DNA of 64,000 bases from Alphaproteobacteria bacterium (GCA_019137195.1 JAGVSR010000147.1:18957-82956); one strand, 5' to 3'. Shown: positions 7,596 through 16,728, counted from the first letter of the stretch. The notes: generated by a model from the sequence alone, not told the origin. Program-made: numbers and translations.

Positions 7596-9710
7596 CTAGG
7601 GGGGCGGGCCGGAAAGCGGAGATCCCGTGAGAGGCGAGCCGGACGGCTGTGAGGACGTCGCTGGCGCCGTCTCGGCCGACCAGCCGCTCGCGCCAGCGTC
7701 TTTCTTGTCGGCCCCACTCTTTTGGGCCTCCTTGGCTTCCCGGAGCGCCTTCGGGAACAGGACCGCGCTCGGCCGCCCTCGGGTCGTCTCCTGACCCTCC
7801 GGTCCGTTCGCTGCCCAGCCTTGGCTGGGCTTGACGACGGCCGGAAGAGCCCCCGGAGCCGTATCGATCGTGGTCTCACCGCTCGTCATATCGATCACGA
7901 GGCGGGTGCCGCGCACAAGGCTCTCGCCCCTCGACAGTGTGACGTCGCCGCCCACCGTCACCGTATTGGCCTTGGCGTCGAACGTCGCCCAGTCGCCGCG
8001 CGCCATGTTGCCGTCCTTCGACGTAACGACGACGTTTTTGCGCGCATCTATGCGTGTCAGCTGCGTTGCCGCCTGGTCCTTGTCCTTTTGGGCGCCGTTC
8101 CCGGCTGCGCCAGCGGCAGGCTGGCCGGGTGCCGCGGCTACGTCGGCCAGCTTGGCACCTCCGGCGTAGGTTGCCGCCATCTCGCTCGTGCGGATGACGA
8201 ACTCACCCTGCTGAGCGACCACGTCGCCACGGAAGGTAGCCGTGTGCTTTGCGTCGTCGACGTCGAGCTGGTCGGCCGCGATCTCGATCGGCGCACTGGG
8301 ATCGGTCTTGAAGCTGGCGAAGCCTCCGGTTGCCGCATCGCCGTCGGCCTCGGCCGCTGCAGCCGGCTTTTTCTTCTTGCTGCCCGCATCGGGCTTGCCC
8401 TGCGAGAACCGGGCCGCGATCCGCCCCGGTCCGGCGCCTGCGCCGGGCGGTGACGTAAGCTGCGCCTTGCCGGCCTTTCGGTCGATGAAGAGCCGCCGCC
8501 CGGCAAGCTCGTTCGTACCTTGTTGCACGATGACCGACGTGCCGGTGAGAAGCGCGGTGTCTGCGCGCTGGTCGAGCTCGACACGGTCGCTCGTTGCGCG
8601 CCGGTCGTCACCTCCCGTCATCGTCACGTTGCCTTCGAGCACCGCCGCCTCGTTGGCGACATCGAATTCTGCCGAGGACGCCTCCACGCGCTGGTCGGGA
8701 CCTTGCGTCATGACCACCGGACCCTTGGCCACGATCCGCTTGACCTTGCCTTGCGACAGCGGCGCGGCGCTGGCACCCGGTTTCGCGGCCGGCGCCTGGT
8801 CCTTGACGCCGGAAGGGCCTTCGGCGTCGCCGTAGCTCACGTCGAGCGCGGGCGCGGTCAGCGTACCCTCCTCCTGCACGACCGTGACGCCGCCCTGGAA
8901 CGACGCCAGCTTCTGGCCGTCCTTGATGACGAGAGTCTCCGAGGTGATGGTCACTGGCGCCGTCGACGACTTGAAGAGCGCCGTCTTGCCCTGCGGGGAG
9001 GCCGGTTGTGCGTCGGACCCGGTCGAGCCGCCCGCATCCGCTGCCTTGCCCGCCTCCGGCTGAAGCACCGTCCTCACCTCGCCCGCGAACACGATCTCCT
9101 TGCGCTTCTGGAGGAGGGTCATGCCCTTGGAGCGGATGCTGCCGGAGGGGTAGTCGACCTCGACCGGCTCTTTCGACACCAGCACACCGTCCTTGGTGGT
9201 GATGGTTGCCTGCGTAAGCCGCGCCTTGAGACCGCTTTCCGCGGCGACGTCGATCGACTGCGCGAGCTCGAGCACGTTGGTCTTGTGGTTGAAGACACCG
9301 GCCGCGGCGTTCACAATCGTCTTGCCCTCGCCGGGCTGTACGAGTTGCGCCTCGATGCCCTCGAGCCGGATCTCGTCGGGCTGCTTGAGATCCTGCTGCG
9401 CCGCCTTGGCGTCGAGCACGTAGGAGATCCCGTCCTTGCCGAAACCCTCGTAGTGCGGATTCTTCATTTTGAGATCGGACGGCAGGATCTGCTGTAGCGC
9501 CGCGACCGAAAGCCCGGTGCCGACACCGGCCCGTTCCATGGCCGTCACGGCGTAGAGGCCGAGCAGGCCGACCGAAACCGCAGGAAACAGCCAGCGCAAC
9601 GCGCCGACCAGCCGCGTGTGCCGCTTCGCGGCTTCGACCGCCGGCGCGCGGTCGCCGCCCGCGAGAAATGCGGTGCCGCGCACGTCCGAATCTGGCGTCA
9701 GCGAGACCAT
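7596..9710 (-). CDS. LptC-LptA fusion protein with two OstA-type regions
   Basis: The 704-residue protein combines what are usually two genes. Residues 38-56 form a single membrane anchor after a short cytoplasmic N-terminus, and residues 60-220 match LptC (beta-jellyroll strands such as NPHYEGFGKDGISYVLDAK). Residues about 250-420 and 474-625 each look like OstA/LptA jellyroll sequence (for example IEIAADQLDVDDAKHTATF and FRGDVVAQQGEFVIRTSEM, then GGDVTLSRGESLVRGTRLV). Low-complexity Ala/Pro/Lys linkers separate the parts. LptC normally hands LPS from LptBFG to soluble periplasmic LptA; here the bridge would be covalently tethered. No separate lptA lies between this gene and lptB, 90 bases downstream, which supports the fusion doing both jobs. 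Confidence 0.85.
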   Translation of the reverse strand: MVSLTPDSDVRGTAFLAGGDRAPAVEAAKRHTRLVGALRWLFPAVSVGLLGLYAVTAMERAGVGTGLSVAALQQILPSDLKMKNPHYEGFGKDGISYVLDAKAAQQDLKQPDEIRLEGIEAQLVQPGEGKTIVNAAAGVFNHKTNVLELAQSIDVAAESGLKARLTQATITTKDGVLVSKEPVEVDYPSGSIRSKGMTLLQKRKEIVFAGEVRTVLQPEAGKAADAGGSTGSDAQPASPQGKTALFKSSTAPVTITSETLVIKDGQKLASFQGGVTVVQEEGTLTAPALDVSYGDAEGPSGVKDQAPAAKPGASAAPLSQGKVKRIVAKGPVVMTQGPDQRVEASSAEFDVANEAAVLEGNVTMTGGDDRRATSDRVELDQRADTALLTGTSVIVQQGTNELAGRRLFIDRKAGKAQLTSPPGAGAGPGRIAARFSQGKPDAGSKKKKPAAAAEADGDAATGGFASFKTDPSAPIEIAADQLDVDDAKHTATFRGDVVAQQGEFVIRTSEMAATYAGGAKLADVAAAPGQPAAGAAGNGAQKDKDQAATQLTRIDARKNVVVTSKDGNMARGDWATFDAKANTVTVGGDVTLSRGESLVRGTRLVIDMTSGETTIDTAPGALPAVVKPSQGWAANGPEGQETTRGRPSAVLFPKALREAKEAQKSGADKKDAGASGWSAETAPATSSQPSGSPLTGSPLSGPPP

Positions 9711-9841
9711 GGCCGCCGTTTACGTCCGATCATGAGTGGAGCCCAGGAAGATTCTGCAACCATCCCCTTGAATTGGGGAGACATTGGGACTTCCCGGGTC
9801 ACGCTCGAAAATGCGGCACGGCCAGGGATCGGCCCCGGCCC

Positions 9842-10462
9842 TCAATGGGCGAAGATGTCGTCTTCGGAAAAGCCGGCGAGATCCATCCGGGCACGGGTCG
9901 AGAGGAACGCAAAGGCCGCCTCGGCGAATGGCCGCCGCCCTTCTCTGTCGAGCATGGCGTCCAGCTTGGCCTTGATGGCGTGCAGGTGCAAGACGTCGGA
10001 CGCAGCATACGCGAGCTGCTGCTGCGTCAGCGTGTCCGCCCCCCAGTCGGAGCTTTGCTGCTGCTTGGAGAGCTCGATGCCGGCGAGTTCCGCGGCGAGA
10101 TCCTTGAGCCCGTGCCGGTCGGTGTACGTCCGCACCAGCTTCGACACGATCTTGGTGCAGTAGACGGGTGTTGTCGCAACCCCCAGGAAGGTCTCCAGCA
10201 CCGCGACGTCGAAGCGCGCATAATGAAAGATCTTCAGAACGTTGGCATCGGTGAGCAGCGTCTTGAGGCGCGGCGCGGCGTACGCCCCTTTGGCGAGCTG
10301 CACGAGATGCGCAGTGCCGTCGCCGGCCGACAGCTGGACGAGGCAAAGCCGGTCGCGATGGGGGTTGAGACCCAACGTCTCCGTATCGACGGCGACGCTC
10401 GCCCCGAACGAAAGTCCGGCCGGAAGGTCACCCTTGTGGAGCTCTATCTTGGGGCCGGACAT
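9842..10462 (-). CDS. rnd: Short ribonuclease D (3'-5' exonuclease)
   Basis: The protein belongs to the DEDDy exonuclease family. It shows ExoI VAVDTETLGL, ExoII KIFHYARFDVAVL and ExoIII YAASDVLHLH, so all catalytic acidic residues and the tyrosine are present. At 206 residues it consists of the nuclease domain only and lacks the HRDC domains of the roughly 375-residue E. coli RNase D; this short form is, to my knowledge, common in alphaproteobacteria. A role in trimming tRNA or other RNA 3' ends is likely. A tRNA-Leu gene starts about 100 bases upstream on the same strand. Confidence 0.9.
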   Translation of the reverse strand: MSGPKIELHKGDLPAGLSFGASVAVDTETLGLNPHRDRLCLVQLSAGDGTAHLVQLAKGAYAAPRLKTLLTDANVLKIFHYARFDVAVLETFLGVATTPVYCTKIVSKLVRTYTDRHGLKDLAAELAGIELSKQQQSSDWGADTLTQQQLAYAASDVLHLHAIKAKLDAMLDREGRRPFAEAAFAFLSTRARMDLAGFSEDDIFAH

Positions 10463-10559
10463 GGGACAGCCAGTCGATGGTGGCAGGAAAACGTACGTCG
10501 CTGGGCCGCCTCCGGTCCGGCGCGACCAGTCGCCCGCGACAAGAGCCCGGCATGAGAGA

Positions 10560-10644
<85 letters not shown>

Positions 10645-10775
10645 CCGAGCCATGCTCGAGCGGCATGAGTTAGTGGCAAGGGGCTACGTTGTCAATTGCG
10701 CGACCTCGGCATAATGAGAGCTGCGACAACGGCCCGGCCTGGCCCGGGCAGCAGCGGTTTTTTGGGAGACCCTCA

Positions 10776-11759
10776 ATGGCATCGGCAAGCGGCATCGGCG
10801 GATTGGCCACCATCTTCGGCGGCTCCGGGTTCGTCGGCAGGCACACGGTACGCGCGCTCGCCAAGGCCGGCTGGCGTGTCAGGGCGGCCTCTCGCCGGCC
10901 CGATCTTGCCGGCCATCTGCAGCCGATGGGCGGCGTCGGCCAGATCCTTCCGGTGCAGGCGAACCTCCGCTACCCCGACTCGGTACGCGCCGCCGTCGAG
11001 GGCGCGGAGGCGGTCGTCAACGCCGTCGGTATCTTGGTGCCGTCGGGCCGCCAGTCCTTCGACGCCGTCCACACCGAAGGCGCCCGTGCGGTTGCTAAGG
11101 CAGCCAGGGAGGCAGGCGTGAAGCGCCTCGTCCACATCTCCGCCATCGGTGCCGACGCGAAGTCACCCGCTCGCTACGCCCGCTCGAAGGCCGCCGGCGA
11201 AGAGGCCGTGCTCGAGGAGTTCCCGGACGCCGTCATCCTGCGCCCCTCGATCGTATTCGGCCCCGAGGACGAGTTCTTCAACCGCTTTGCATCGATGATG
11301 CAGATGTCGCCCTTCCTGCCACTCGTCGGCGGCGGGCGCACCCGGTTTCAGCCGGTGTTCGTAGGTGACGTCGCCGCGGCAGTCGCTGCCGCCTGCGAGG
11401 GCCGCGCGAAGCCCGGCACGGTCTACGAGCTCGGCGGCCCCGAGGTGTTGAGCTTCCGCGAGCTACTCGACCGTACGCAAGGCTACGCCGGCCGCAGGCG
11501 CTGGTACCTCCGCATGCCCTTCTGGGCCGCCAAGCTGCAGGCGCTACTGACCTCGCCGCTGCCGAATAGCTTGCGCCCTGTGACCTACGACCAGCTTCGC
11601 ATGCTGGCGGTCGACAACGTGGTCAGCGAAGCCGCCCTCAAGGAAGGCCGTACGCTCGCGGCACTCGGCATGGCGCGCGCCCACGGCATCGACGCTATCG
11701 TTCCGACCTATCTCGAGCGCTTCAGGCCCAAGGGCCAATACGCCCATTATCGCGGCTGA
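10776..11759 (+). CDS. Complex I NDUFA9-subunit-family NAD(P)-binding protein
   Basis: This 327-residue atypical SDR begins with a Rossmann motif (ATIFGGSGFVGRHTVRALAKAGW, from residue 9). It has the VNAVGILVPSGRQSFDAVHTEG segment and YARSKAAGEEAV typical of the NDUFA9-like group, relatives of the mitochondrial complex I accessory subunit. Bacterial members are associated with respiration or quinone metabolism, but the role is not firmly established. The ATG at 10776 has GGGAG upstream; an earlier in-frame start would add 29 residues without a domain. It stands alone between the tRNA and the hsp20/DUF1150 pair. Confidence 0.88.
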   Translation: MASASGIGGLATIFGGSGFVGRHTVRALAKAGWRVRAASRRPDLAGHLQPMGGVGQILPVQANLRYPDSVRAAVEGAEAVVNAVGILVPSGRQSFDAVHTEGARAVAKAAREAGVKRLVHISAIGADAKSPARYARSKAAGEEAVLEEFPDAVILRPSIVFGPEDEFFNRFASMMQMSPFLPLVGGGRTRFQPVFVGDVAAAVAAACEGRAKPGTVYELGGPEVLSFRELLDRTQGYAGRRRWYLRMPFWAAKLQALLTSPLPNSLRPVTYDQLRMLAVDNVVSEAALKEGRTLAALGMARAHGIDAIVPTYLERFRPKGQYAHYRG

Positions 11760-11854
11760 GCGCGGAAGAGCGATCAGCCGGTGTCCCGCAGACAGGAGTT
11801 CTACCGCTCAGCGGGACCGGCCATTGGCGGCCGCCGTTCCTGCCAGGACGAGAA

Positions 11855-11877
11855 AGCCCCGGCCATGGGCCGGGGCT
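11855..11877 (-). terminator. Terminator downstream of the DUF1150 gene
   Basis: A perfect 10-base inverted repeat (AGCCCCGGCC, loop ATG, GGCCGGGGCT) lies 30 bases past the DUF1150 stop. On the minus strand the stem is followed by TTTCTC, a short U-rich tail. It could also end the convergent NDUFA9-like transcript. Confidence 0.75.
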
Positions 11878-11906
11878 CCACGAACTCTCGAGACGTTCGT
11901 ACGAGG

Positions 11907-12200
11907 TCAGTTGAGGCTCGCCACCGCAAGCTCGCCGTCCATGGCGTGGCCAAGCGCGGCCTGCCGCGTGTCGGTCAGTGCGATCGGCGTGCCGTCCGCG
12001 GCGTGTAGCGCGTAGAGGGTTATGCCGTCCGGCAGATCGGTCACGGCCGGAAATATGCGCCGCGCCTCTTCGTACGACAGGGTCTTGATGTAGGCCACGT
12101 GCCCGCCGCCGAGCCGCGCCAGCTCGAGCTCGCTCATCACGGCCGCAGAGCCGGCTGCCGTCTTCGGCGCCTTGCCCGGCTTTGTCGCGTTCGCTTTCAT
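11907..12200 (-). CDS. DUF1150 family protein
   Basis: The 97-residue protein contains the core of the DUF1150 family (ELARLGGGHVAYIKTLSYEEARRIFP, then LPDGITLYALHAADGTPIAL). Its function is unknown. The family is found in alphaproteobacteria and is commonly encoded directly after a small heat-shock protein, as here, so a link to stress is likely by association. The ATG at 12200 is preceded by an excellent AGGAGGAGGA ribosome site; a longer frame from 12272 has none. Confidence 0.85.
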   Translation of the reverse strand: MKANATKPGKAPKTAAGSAAVMSELELARLGGGHVAYIKTLSYEEARRIFPAVTDLPDGITLYALHAADGTPIALTDTRQAALGHAMDGELAVASLN

Positions 12201-12234
12201 GACGATCCTCCTCCTCTCGCGAGGCACACTCACG

Positions 12235-12291
12235 TCATGGGATCGGGCCGCTCTCGACCCCAACGGGCACATGGCCCGAACGATCCCATGA
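12235..12291 (-). promoter_or_regulatory. Hairpin between hsp20 and the DUF1150 gene
   Basis: TCATGGGATCG (12235-12245) and CGATCCCATGA (12281-12291) form a perfect 11-base stem, extended inward by GGCC/GGCC after a small bulge. It sits between the hsp20 stop and the ribosome site of the DUF1150 gene. It lacks a U-tract, so it may act as an attenuator or processing/stability element rather than a full terminator. Confidence 0.5.
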
Positions 12292-12331
12292 TCGCGCGAT
12301 TCTTGTTGAAATGATGTAGCGCTGTCGCAAC

Positions 12332-12769
12332 CTACGCGTTCTTTTTGCGCGCCCCGATCTCGATCCGGCGCATGAGGCGCTCAGGCTCGTGACGCACGAG
12401 ATCGATGGCGAGGAGACCGTTGGCGAGATCCGCGGCCTTGACCTCGATCCCGTCGGCGAGCACGAACGTGCGCGTGAACTGCCGGGCGGCTATCCCGCGG
12501 TGCAGGTACTCCCGGTCCTTGTCGTCCTGCTGCTTGCCGCGGATCGTGAGCTGGTTGTCCTCGAGCGTGACATCGAGGTCGGCCTCGCGGAACCCAGCGA
12601 CGGCCAGCGTGATGCGCAGGCTCTCGGCCGCGCCATCCTTCCCGGCGACGCGCTCGATGTTGTAGGGTGGATACCCGTCGCCCGATCCCTTGGCGGCGCG
12701 CTCGACGAGGCGCTCGATTTCCTCGAACCCGAGCAGCAAGGGGTTCGAGAGCATGGTCATACGTGACAT
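12332..12769 (-). CDS. Hsp20-family small heat-shock protein
   Basis: The 145-residue protein has an alpha-crystallin domain (about residues 37-130): YNIERV at its start, LRITLAVAGFREADLDVTLEDNQLTIRGK in the centre, and FTRTFVLADGIEVKAADLANGLLAIDL with the usual A/GxL motif. These are ATP-independent holdases that bind unfolding proteins. The N-terminus MSRMTMLSNPLLLGFEEIERL resembles IbpA-type proteins of rhizobia. The gene is followed by a hairpin and the DUF1150 gene. Heat regulation is expected, but I see no clear ROSE-type thermometer in the short leader. Confidence 0.93.
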   Translation of the reverse strand: MSRMTMLSNPLLLGFEEIERLVERAAKGSGDGYPPYNIERVAGKDGAAESLRITLAVAGFREADLDVTLEDNQLTIRGKQQDDKDREYLHRGIAARQFTRTFVLADGIEVKAADLANGLLAIDLVRHEPERLMRRIEIGARKKNA

Positions 12770-12936
12770 GGCGACTGGGCCCTTTTGCTAAGCGACCTTC
12801 TATGATCGCGAGAGCCGTAAAAAACCCGCCCTCGCTTCCGGCCCGGATAGGCACCGGATACGATGCAAATATGGGGTTCCACTCGCTGTCTTCAAGCCAG
12901 CAGACTGGGAGCGATAGAGACCGGCGGCGAGCGCCG

Positions 12937-13302
12937 TCAGGCGGCGTCGCGCGACCGCTCTGTGGCCACGAGCTCGCGCGACCCTCCGCCAGCGACACGC
13001 TGGTCGCGCTCGCGCACGAGCCGGTCGGCCTCGCTGCGCCAGCGCCGGGCGTCGGCCGAGCTCATGCGTGCGCCTTTCCGAAACCGGCTCTGGCCGAGCC
13101 AGGTAGCCGCCCCACCGGCAATGACGCCGACGATCAGCGCGCCGAGCAGCAGACTATAAAGGGGCAATGCAACCGAGACGATTGGCTCGGCATTGAATGG
13201 ATCGAGCGCGAGCTCGACCGGCCTCCGGTTCGCAATGGCGAGCGCAATGAGGCAGACGGCCGACGGGAACGCGATCAGCAAGGTTAGCAGTCGCCTAAGC
13301 AC
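12937..13302 (-). CDS. lapA: LapA-domain (DUF1049) membrane protein
   Basis: The 121-residue product has two hydrophobic segments (about residues 4-26 and 46-70) flanking NRRPVELALDPF, the pattern of LapA-domain proteins (lipopolysaccharide assembly protein A in E. coli), followed by a charged cytoplasmic tail. I chose the GTG at 13302, which has AAGGGAA upstream and starts VLRRLLTLL as is usual; an ATG at 13347 would overlap ihfB. It is the last gene of the cmk-rpsA-sppA-ihfB cluster. The trpF gene that often follows lapA in this order is not present. Confidence 0.85.
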   Translation of the reverse strand: MLRRLLTLLIAFPSAVCLIALAIANRRPVELALDPFNAEPIVSVALPLYSLLLGALIVGVIAGGAATWLGQSRFRKGARMSSADARRWRSEADRLVRERDQRVAGGGSRELVATERSRDAA

Positions 13303-13321
13303 GCTCGTTCCCTTCGCGGTG

Positions 13322-13606
13322 TCACGCGTGATCGTTGAGCCGGTCACGCAACTCCTTGCCGGTCTTGAAGAATGGCACGAACTTCTCCGACACAGCCACG
13401 GGTGTGCCGGTCCGCGGGTTGCGGCCCTGACGCGAGGCCCGGTGCTTCACGGTGAAGGCGCCGAAGCCCCTGAGCTCGACCCGGTCGCCACGCGCCAGCG
13501 CGTCCACGATCTCGTCGAAGATCGTGTTGACGATGCGCTCGACGTCGCGATGGTAGAGATGCGGGTTGGTAGCGGCAATCTTCTGGATAAGCTCTGACTT
13601 GATCAC
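13322..13606 (-). CDS. ihfB: Integration host factor subunit beta
   Basis: IHF-beta pairs with IHF-alpha to bend DNA sharply in transcription, replication and recombination. The 94-residue protein has the HU/IHF fold with the DNA-binding arm segment [30 protein letters not shown]. The start is the GTG at 13606 ([11 protein letters not shown], matching the family MIKSEL), preceded by GAGGGGG; an ATG seven codons earlier is less likely. It sits between sppA and lapA, the standard alphaproteobacterial order. Confidence 0.95.
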   Translation of the reverse strand: MIKSELIQKIAATNPHLYHRDVERIVNTIFDEIVDALARGDRVELRGFGAFTVKHRASRQGRNPRTGTPVAVSEKFVPFFKTGKELRDRLNDHA

Positions 13607-13646
13607 GGACGCCCCCTCGTAAACCAATTGTATTTACTCAGTTTTC

Positions 13647-14597
13647 TTAAGGGTGCCAAACCGAGACGAGCCCGTCAAGGCCCACCGCGCTGTCTTTCGT
13701 CAATACCCTCGCCAAACCATTGATCCCTGCCACCGCCAGACTCCCTGCCGCCGACGAGCCGGAGCTCATGAGCCCCCACCCCCGGGCGTCCTCGGGCTCC
13801 CAGTTCTCGATCTCGAGGTCCTTCTTGACGCCCTTGACCTCCTCCAGCCACTTGCGGGCCTCGGCCTCGCCGCCGATCTCGTCGACGAGCTTGTGATCGA
13901 GCGCCTCCCGGCCGGAGAAGATTCGCCCGTCCTTGAGGCCGGCGATGCTCTCCGGGTCGATCCCGCGCCGCTCTTTGACCAGCGCAAGGAACCACCTGAA
14001 GCCGTCCTGAATGGTATCCTCCATGACCTTGCGCGCATCGTCCGTCATCGGCGCAAAGGGCGACGGCGCCGCTTTCAGGACACCGCTCTTCACCTCGTTG
14101 AACTTGACGCCGAGCTTTTCGAGCAGGTCCGAGACTTCAGGCCACTGCGCGAGCACACCGACAGAGCCCGTGATCGTATTGCCCCGTGACACGATATGGT
14201 CGGCCGAGAGCCCCACGATATAGCCGGCGGACGCGGCAATCGTCCCGAACTGAGCCACCACAGGCTTCTTGTCGGCAAGATCCCGGAGCGCACCGTAGAG
14301 TGCCTCGCCGCCCGTGGTCGTGCCGCCGGGGCTGTTGACGAACACGATCACGCCCTCGACCGCCTTGTCGTCCCTGATCTTGCGGATCATCTCCAGCTGG
14401 TCGCGATCCTCCGAGATCGTGCCCTCGATCGCGATGCGGGCGATCTGATGCCTGCCCGCGAGTTCGCCAAGTCCTTTTGATCCCAGCGCAAAAGCCCCGA
14501 TGGCCAGCGCCACGGCTCCAATGCCGGCGGCTCGCCAGCGCGAGAGGCTGCGCCGCAGACGCCGGCGCTCGAGAACGGTTTCGGTGTTTGGATGCAT
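13647..14597 (-). CDS. sppA: Signal peptide peptidase SppA
   Basis: SppA is a membrane-bound serine protease that degrades cleaved signal peptides on the periplasmic side. The 316-residue protein is the short (single-domain) type. It has an N-terminal membrane anchor near residues 20-42, GVIVFVNSPGGTTTGGEALY, the catalytic serine region FGTIAASAGYIVGLSADHI, and GNTITGSVGVLAQ. The ATG at 14597 is preceded by AGAGG; an ATG 19 codons earlier adds no signal. It lies between rpsA and ihfB, with a terminator-like hairpin after rpsA that may separate the transcripts. Confidence 0.94.
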   Translation of the reverse strand: MHPNTETVLERRRLRRSLSRWRAAGIGAVALAIGAFALGSKGLGELAGRHQIARIAIEGTISEDRDQLEMIRKIRDDKAVEGVIVFVNSPGGTTTGGEALYGALRDLADKKPVVAQFGTIAASAGYIVGLSADHIVSRGNTITGSVGVLAQWPEVSDLLEKLGVKFNEVKSGVLKAAPSPFAPMTDDARKVMEDTIQDGFRWFLALVKERRGIDPESIAGLKDGRIFSGREALDHKLVDEIGGEAEARKWLEEVKGVKKDLEIENWEPEDARGWGLMSSGSSAAGSLAVAGINGLARVLTKDSAVGLDGLVSVWHP

Positions 14598-14712
14598 ATC
14601 AACCTCTTCGGCCGTCAGGGAGCGAGCCCATGTCCCACGGGCGCCATGGTTCACGAAAGGTTAGGCAAGGATCGGGCCGGATTCAATGTTGGGGCCGGCG
14701 CCCCAAACGAAT

Positions 14713-14743
14713 GGGGCGCGCGACGAGATCCGTCGCGCGCCCC
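14713..14743 (-). terminator. Hairpin downstream of rpsA
   Basis: GGGGCGCGCGACG (14713-14725) and CGTCGCGCGCCCC (14731-14743) form a perfect 13-base stem with a 5-base loop, 27 bases after the rpsA stop. On the minus strand it is followed by ATTCGTTT, a weak U-rich tail. It probably terminates or attenuates the rpsA transcript before sppA. Confidence 0.75.
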
Positions 14744-14770
14744 TGATCTTTGGATCGATGAACGGGGAGC

Positions 14771-16480
14771 TTACTCCTCGCCATCCTCGTTGGCAGCGTC
14801 CTTCTTCTTGATCGCTGCCTTGAAGATGTCGCCGAGCGAGGCGCCCGAGTCGGACGAGCCGTACTGGGCCACAGCCTGCTTCTCCTCGGCGATCTCGAGC
14901 GCCTTGATGGAGACCTGGATGCGGCGCGCCGCCTTGTCGGTGGAAACCACGGCCGCGTCGACCTTCTGGCCGACCGTGAACCGCTCGGGACGCTGCTCGG
15001 AGCGGTCGCGGCTGAGGTCCGAGCGCTTGACGAACGACGTGATGTCACTGTCGGCGATCTTCACCTCGATGCCGTTCTCCTGCACGGCCACGACCTGGCA
15101 GGTCACCTGATCGCCCTTCTTGTACTTGGCGAGCGTATCGGCGGGGTCGCCGCCGAGCTGCTTGATGCCGAGGCTGATGCGCTCCTTGGTGCTGTCGACA
15201 TCGAGCACGACGGCCTTCACCGTGTCGCCCTTCTTGAACTCCTTGATCACCTCGTCACCCGGCCGCTGCCAGTCGAGATCCGAAAGGTGAACCATGCCGT
15301 CGATGCCGCTGTCGAGGCCGACGAACAGGCCGAACTCGGTGATGTTGCGGATCGGCCCCTCGACCAGCGAGCCCTTCGGGTGCTGGGTGAGGAACGAGTC
15401 CCAGGGGTTGTCCTGGGTCTGCTTGAGGCCGAGGCTGATGCGCCGCTTCTGCGGGTCGACCTCGAGCACCTGCACCTCCACCTCCTGGCTCGTGGAGACG
15501 ATCTTGCCCGGATGGATGTTCTTCTTGGTCCAGCTCATCTCCGAGACGTGGATCAGACCCTCGACGCCAGGCTCGAGCTCCACGAACGCACCGTAGTCGG
15601 CGATGTTGGTGACGTGGCCCTTGATGCGGCTGCCGACCGGATACTTCTCAGCGATCATCGACCACGGGTCGGCCTGCAGCTGCTTCATGCCGAGGCTGAT
15701 ACGCTGCGTCTCTGGGTTGATGCGGATGATCTGCACCTTGACCGTGTCGCCGACGTTGAGGATCTCGGACGGATGGTTGACACGGCGCCAGGCCATGTCG
15801 GTGACGTGCAAGAGGCCATCGATACCGCCGAGGTCGATGAACGCGCCGTAATCGGTGATGTTCTTGACGAGGCCGTCGATGACCTGTCCCTCGCCGAGAC
15901 GGGCCACGATGTCGGCGCGCTGCTCGGCGCGAGTCTCTTCCAGGACCGAACGACGGGAAACCACGATGTTGCCGCGTCGGCGATCCATCTTGAGGATCTG
16001 GAACTGCTGCGGCTGGTGCATCAGAGGCCCGATGTCGCGCACCGGACGGATGTCGACCTGCGAGCCGGGGAGGAACGCGACCGCGCCGTCGAGGTCGACG
16101 GTGAAGCCGCCCTTGACCTTGTTGAAGATGACGCCGGTGACCTTCTCGCCCTTCTCGGAGAGCTTCTCGAGCCTGGTCCAGCTCTCCTCGCGCCGTGCCT
16201 TGTCGCGCGACAGAACGGCTTCGCCAAGCGCGTTCTCGACCCGCTCGAGGTAGACCTCGACCGTATCGCCGATCTTGATGTCGCCCGGCTTGCCGCCGAG
16301 GCCGAACTCCTTGAGTGCCACGCGGCCTTCCATCTTGAGGCCGACGTCGATCACCGCCATGTCCTTCTCGATGCCGACGACCTTGCCGCGAACGACACTG
16401 CCTTCGTAGACCTCGTCACGGGCGAGGCTCTCTGCGAGCAGCGACGCGAACTCGTCGCGTGTGGGATTCATGTCCGCCAT
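14771..16480 (-). CDS. rpsA: 30S ribosomal protein S1
   Basis: S1 binds mRNA and helps load it on the 30S subunit. The 569-residue protein contains six S1 RNA-binding repeats, visible as recurring segments such as GLVKNITDYGAFIDLGGIDG, GHVTNIADYGAFVELEPGVE and GPIRNITEFGLFVGLDSGID, each followed by LHVSDMAW-type sequence. Length is normal for alphaproteobacteria. It follows cmk by 248 bases, enough for its own promoter and leader. S1 is usually autoregulated; no specific structure could be identified in the leader. Confidence 0.97.
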   Translation of the reverse strand: MADMNPTRDEFASLLAESLARDEVYEGSVVRGKVVGIEKDMAVIDVGLKMEGRVALKEFGLGGKPGDIKIGDTVEVYLERVENALGEAVLSRDKARREESWTRLEKLSEKGEKVTGVIFNKVKGGFTVDLDGAVAFLPGSQVDIRPVRDIGPLMHQPQQFQILKMDRRRGNIVVSRRSVLEETRAEQRADIVARLGEGQVIDGLVKNITDYGAFIDLGGIDGLLHVTDMAWRRVNHPSEILNVGDTVKVQIIRINPETQRISLGMKQLQADPWSMIAEKYPVGSRIKGHVTNIADYGAFVELEPGVEGLIHVSEMSWTKKNIHPGKIVSTSQEVEVQVLEVDPQKRRISLGLKQTQDNPWDSFLTQHPKGSLVEGPIRNITEFGLFVGLDSGIDGMVHLSDLDWQRPGDEVIKEFKKGDTVKAVVLDVDSTKERISLGIKQLGGDPADTLAKYKKGDQVTCQVVAVQENGIEVKIADSDITSFVKRSDLSRDRSEQRPERFTVGQKVDAAVVSTDKAARRIQVSIKALEIAEEKQAVAQYGSSDSGASLGDIFKAAIKKKDAANEDGEE

Positions 16481-16728
16481 ACTGGTGGTCTCTCCAAAGG
16501 TTGCGGCGGTGCCGCCCGGCCGTCCTCGGCCACCAGCACCGCGTGTTTCGGTCGATGTTGCTCAGGCGCTCGCCGGAATGGGCTCTGAGACCGACCGCGC
16601 ACACGCGGCCGAACGGCCTTCCTCCGGCTCTCATCTGGATGGGTGTTGATACCGCCGTGATAGGCTTGCTTAGCCCTGCCAACAGGAATTGGAGCGCCTA
16701 CCTCCCCTTGCGGGCTGAGGCAGCACTC

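Noticed and set aside
12770..12860. ROSE-type RNA thermometer upstream of hsp20
   Set aside because: I looked for the conserved U-rich/GCU element pairing with a ribosome site and did not find it; the leader has no convincing anti-Shine-Dalgarno structure.
15287..16588. 433-codon plus-strand frame opposite rpsA
   Set aside because: It is the mirror of the S1 repeats, with no recognisable protein family; rpsA on the other strand is certain.
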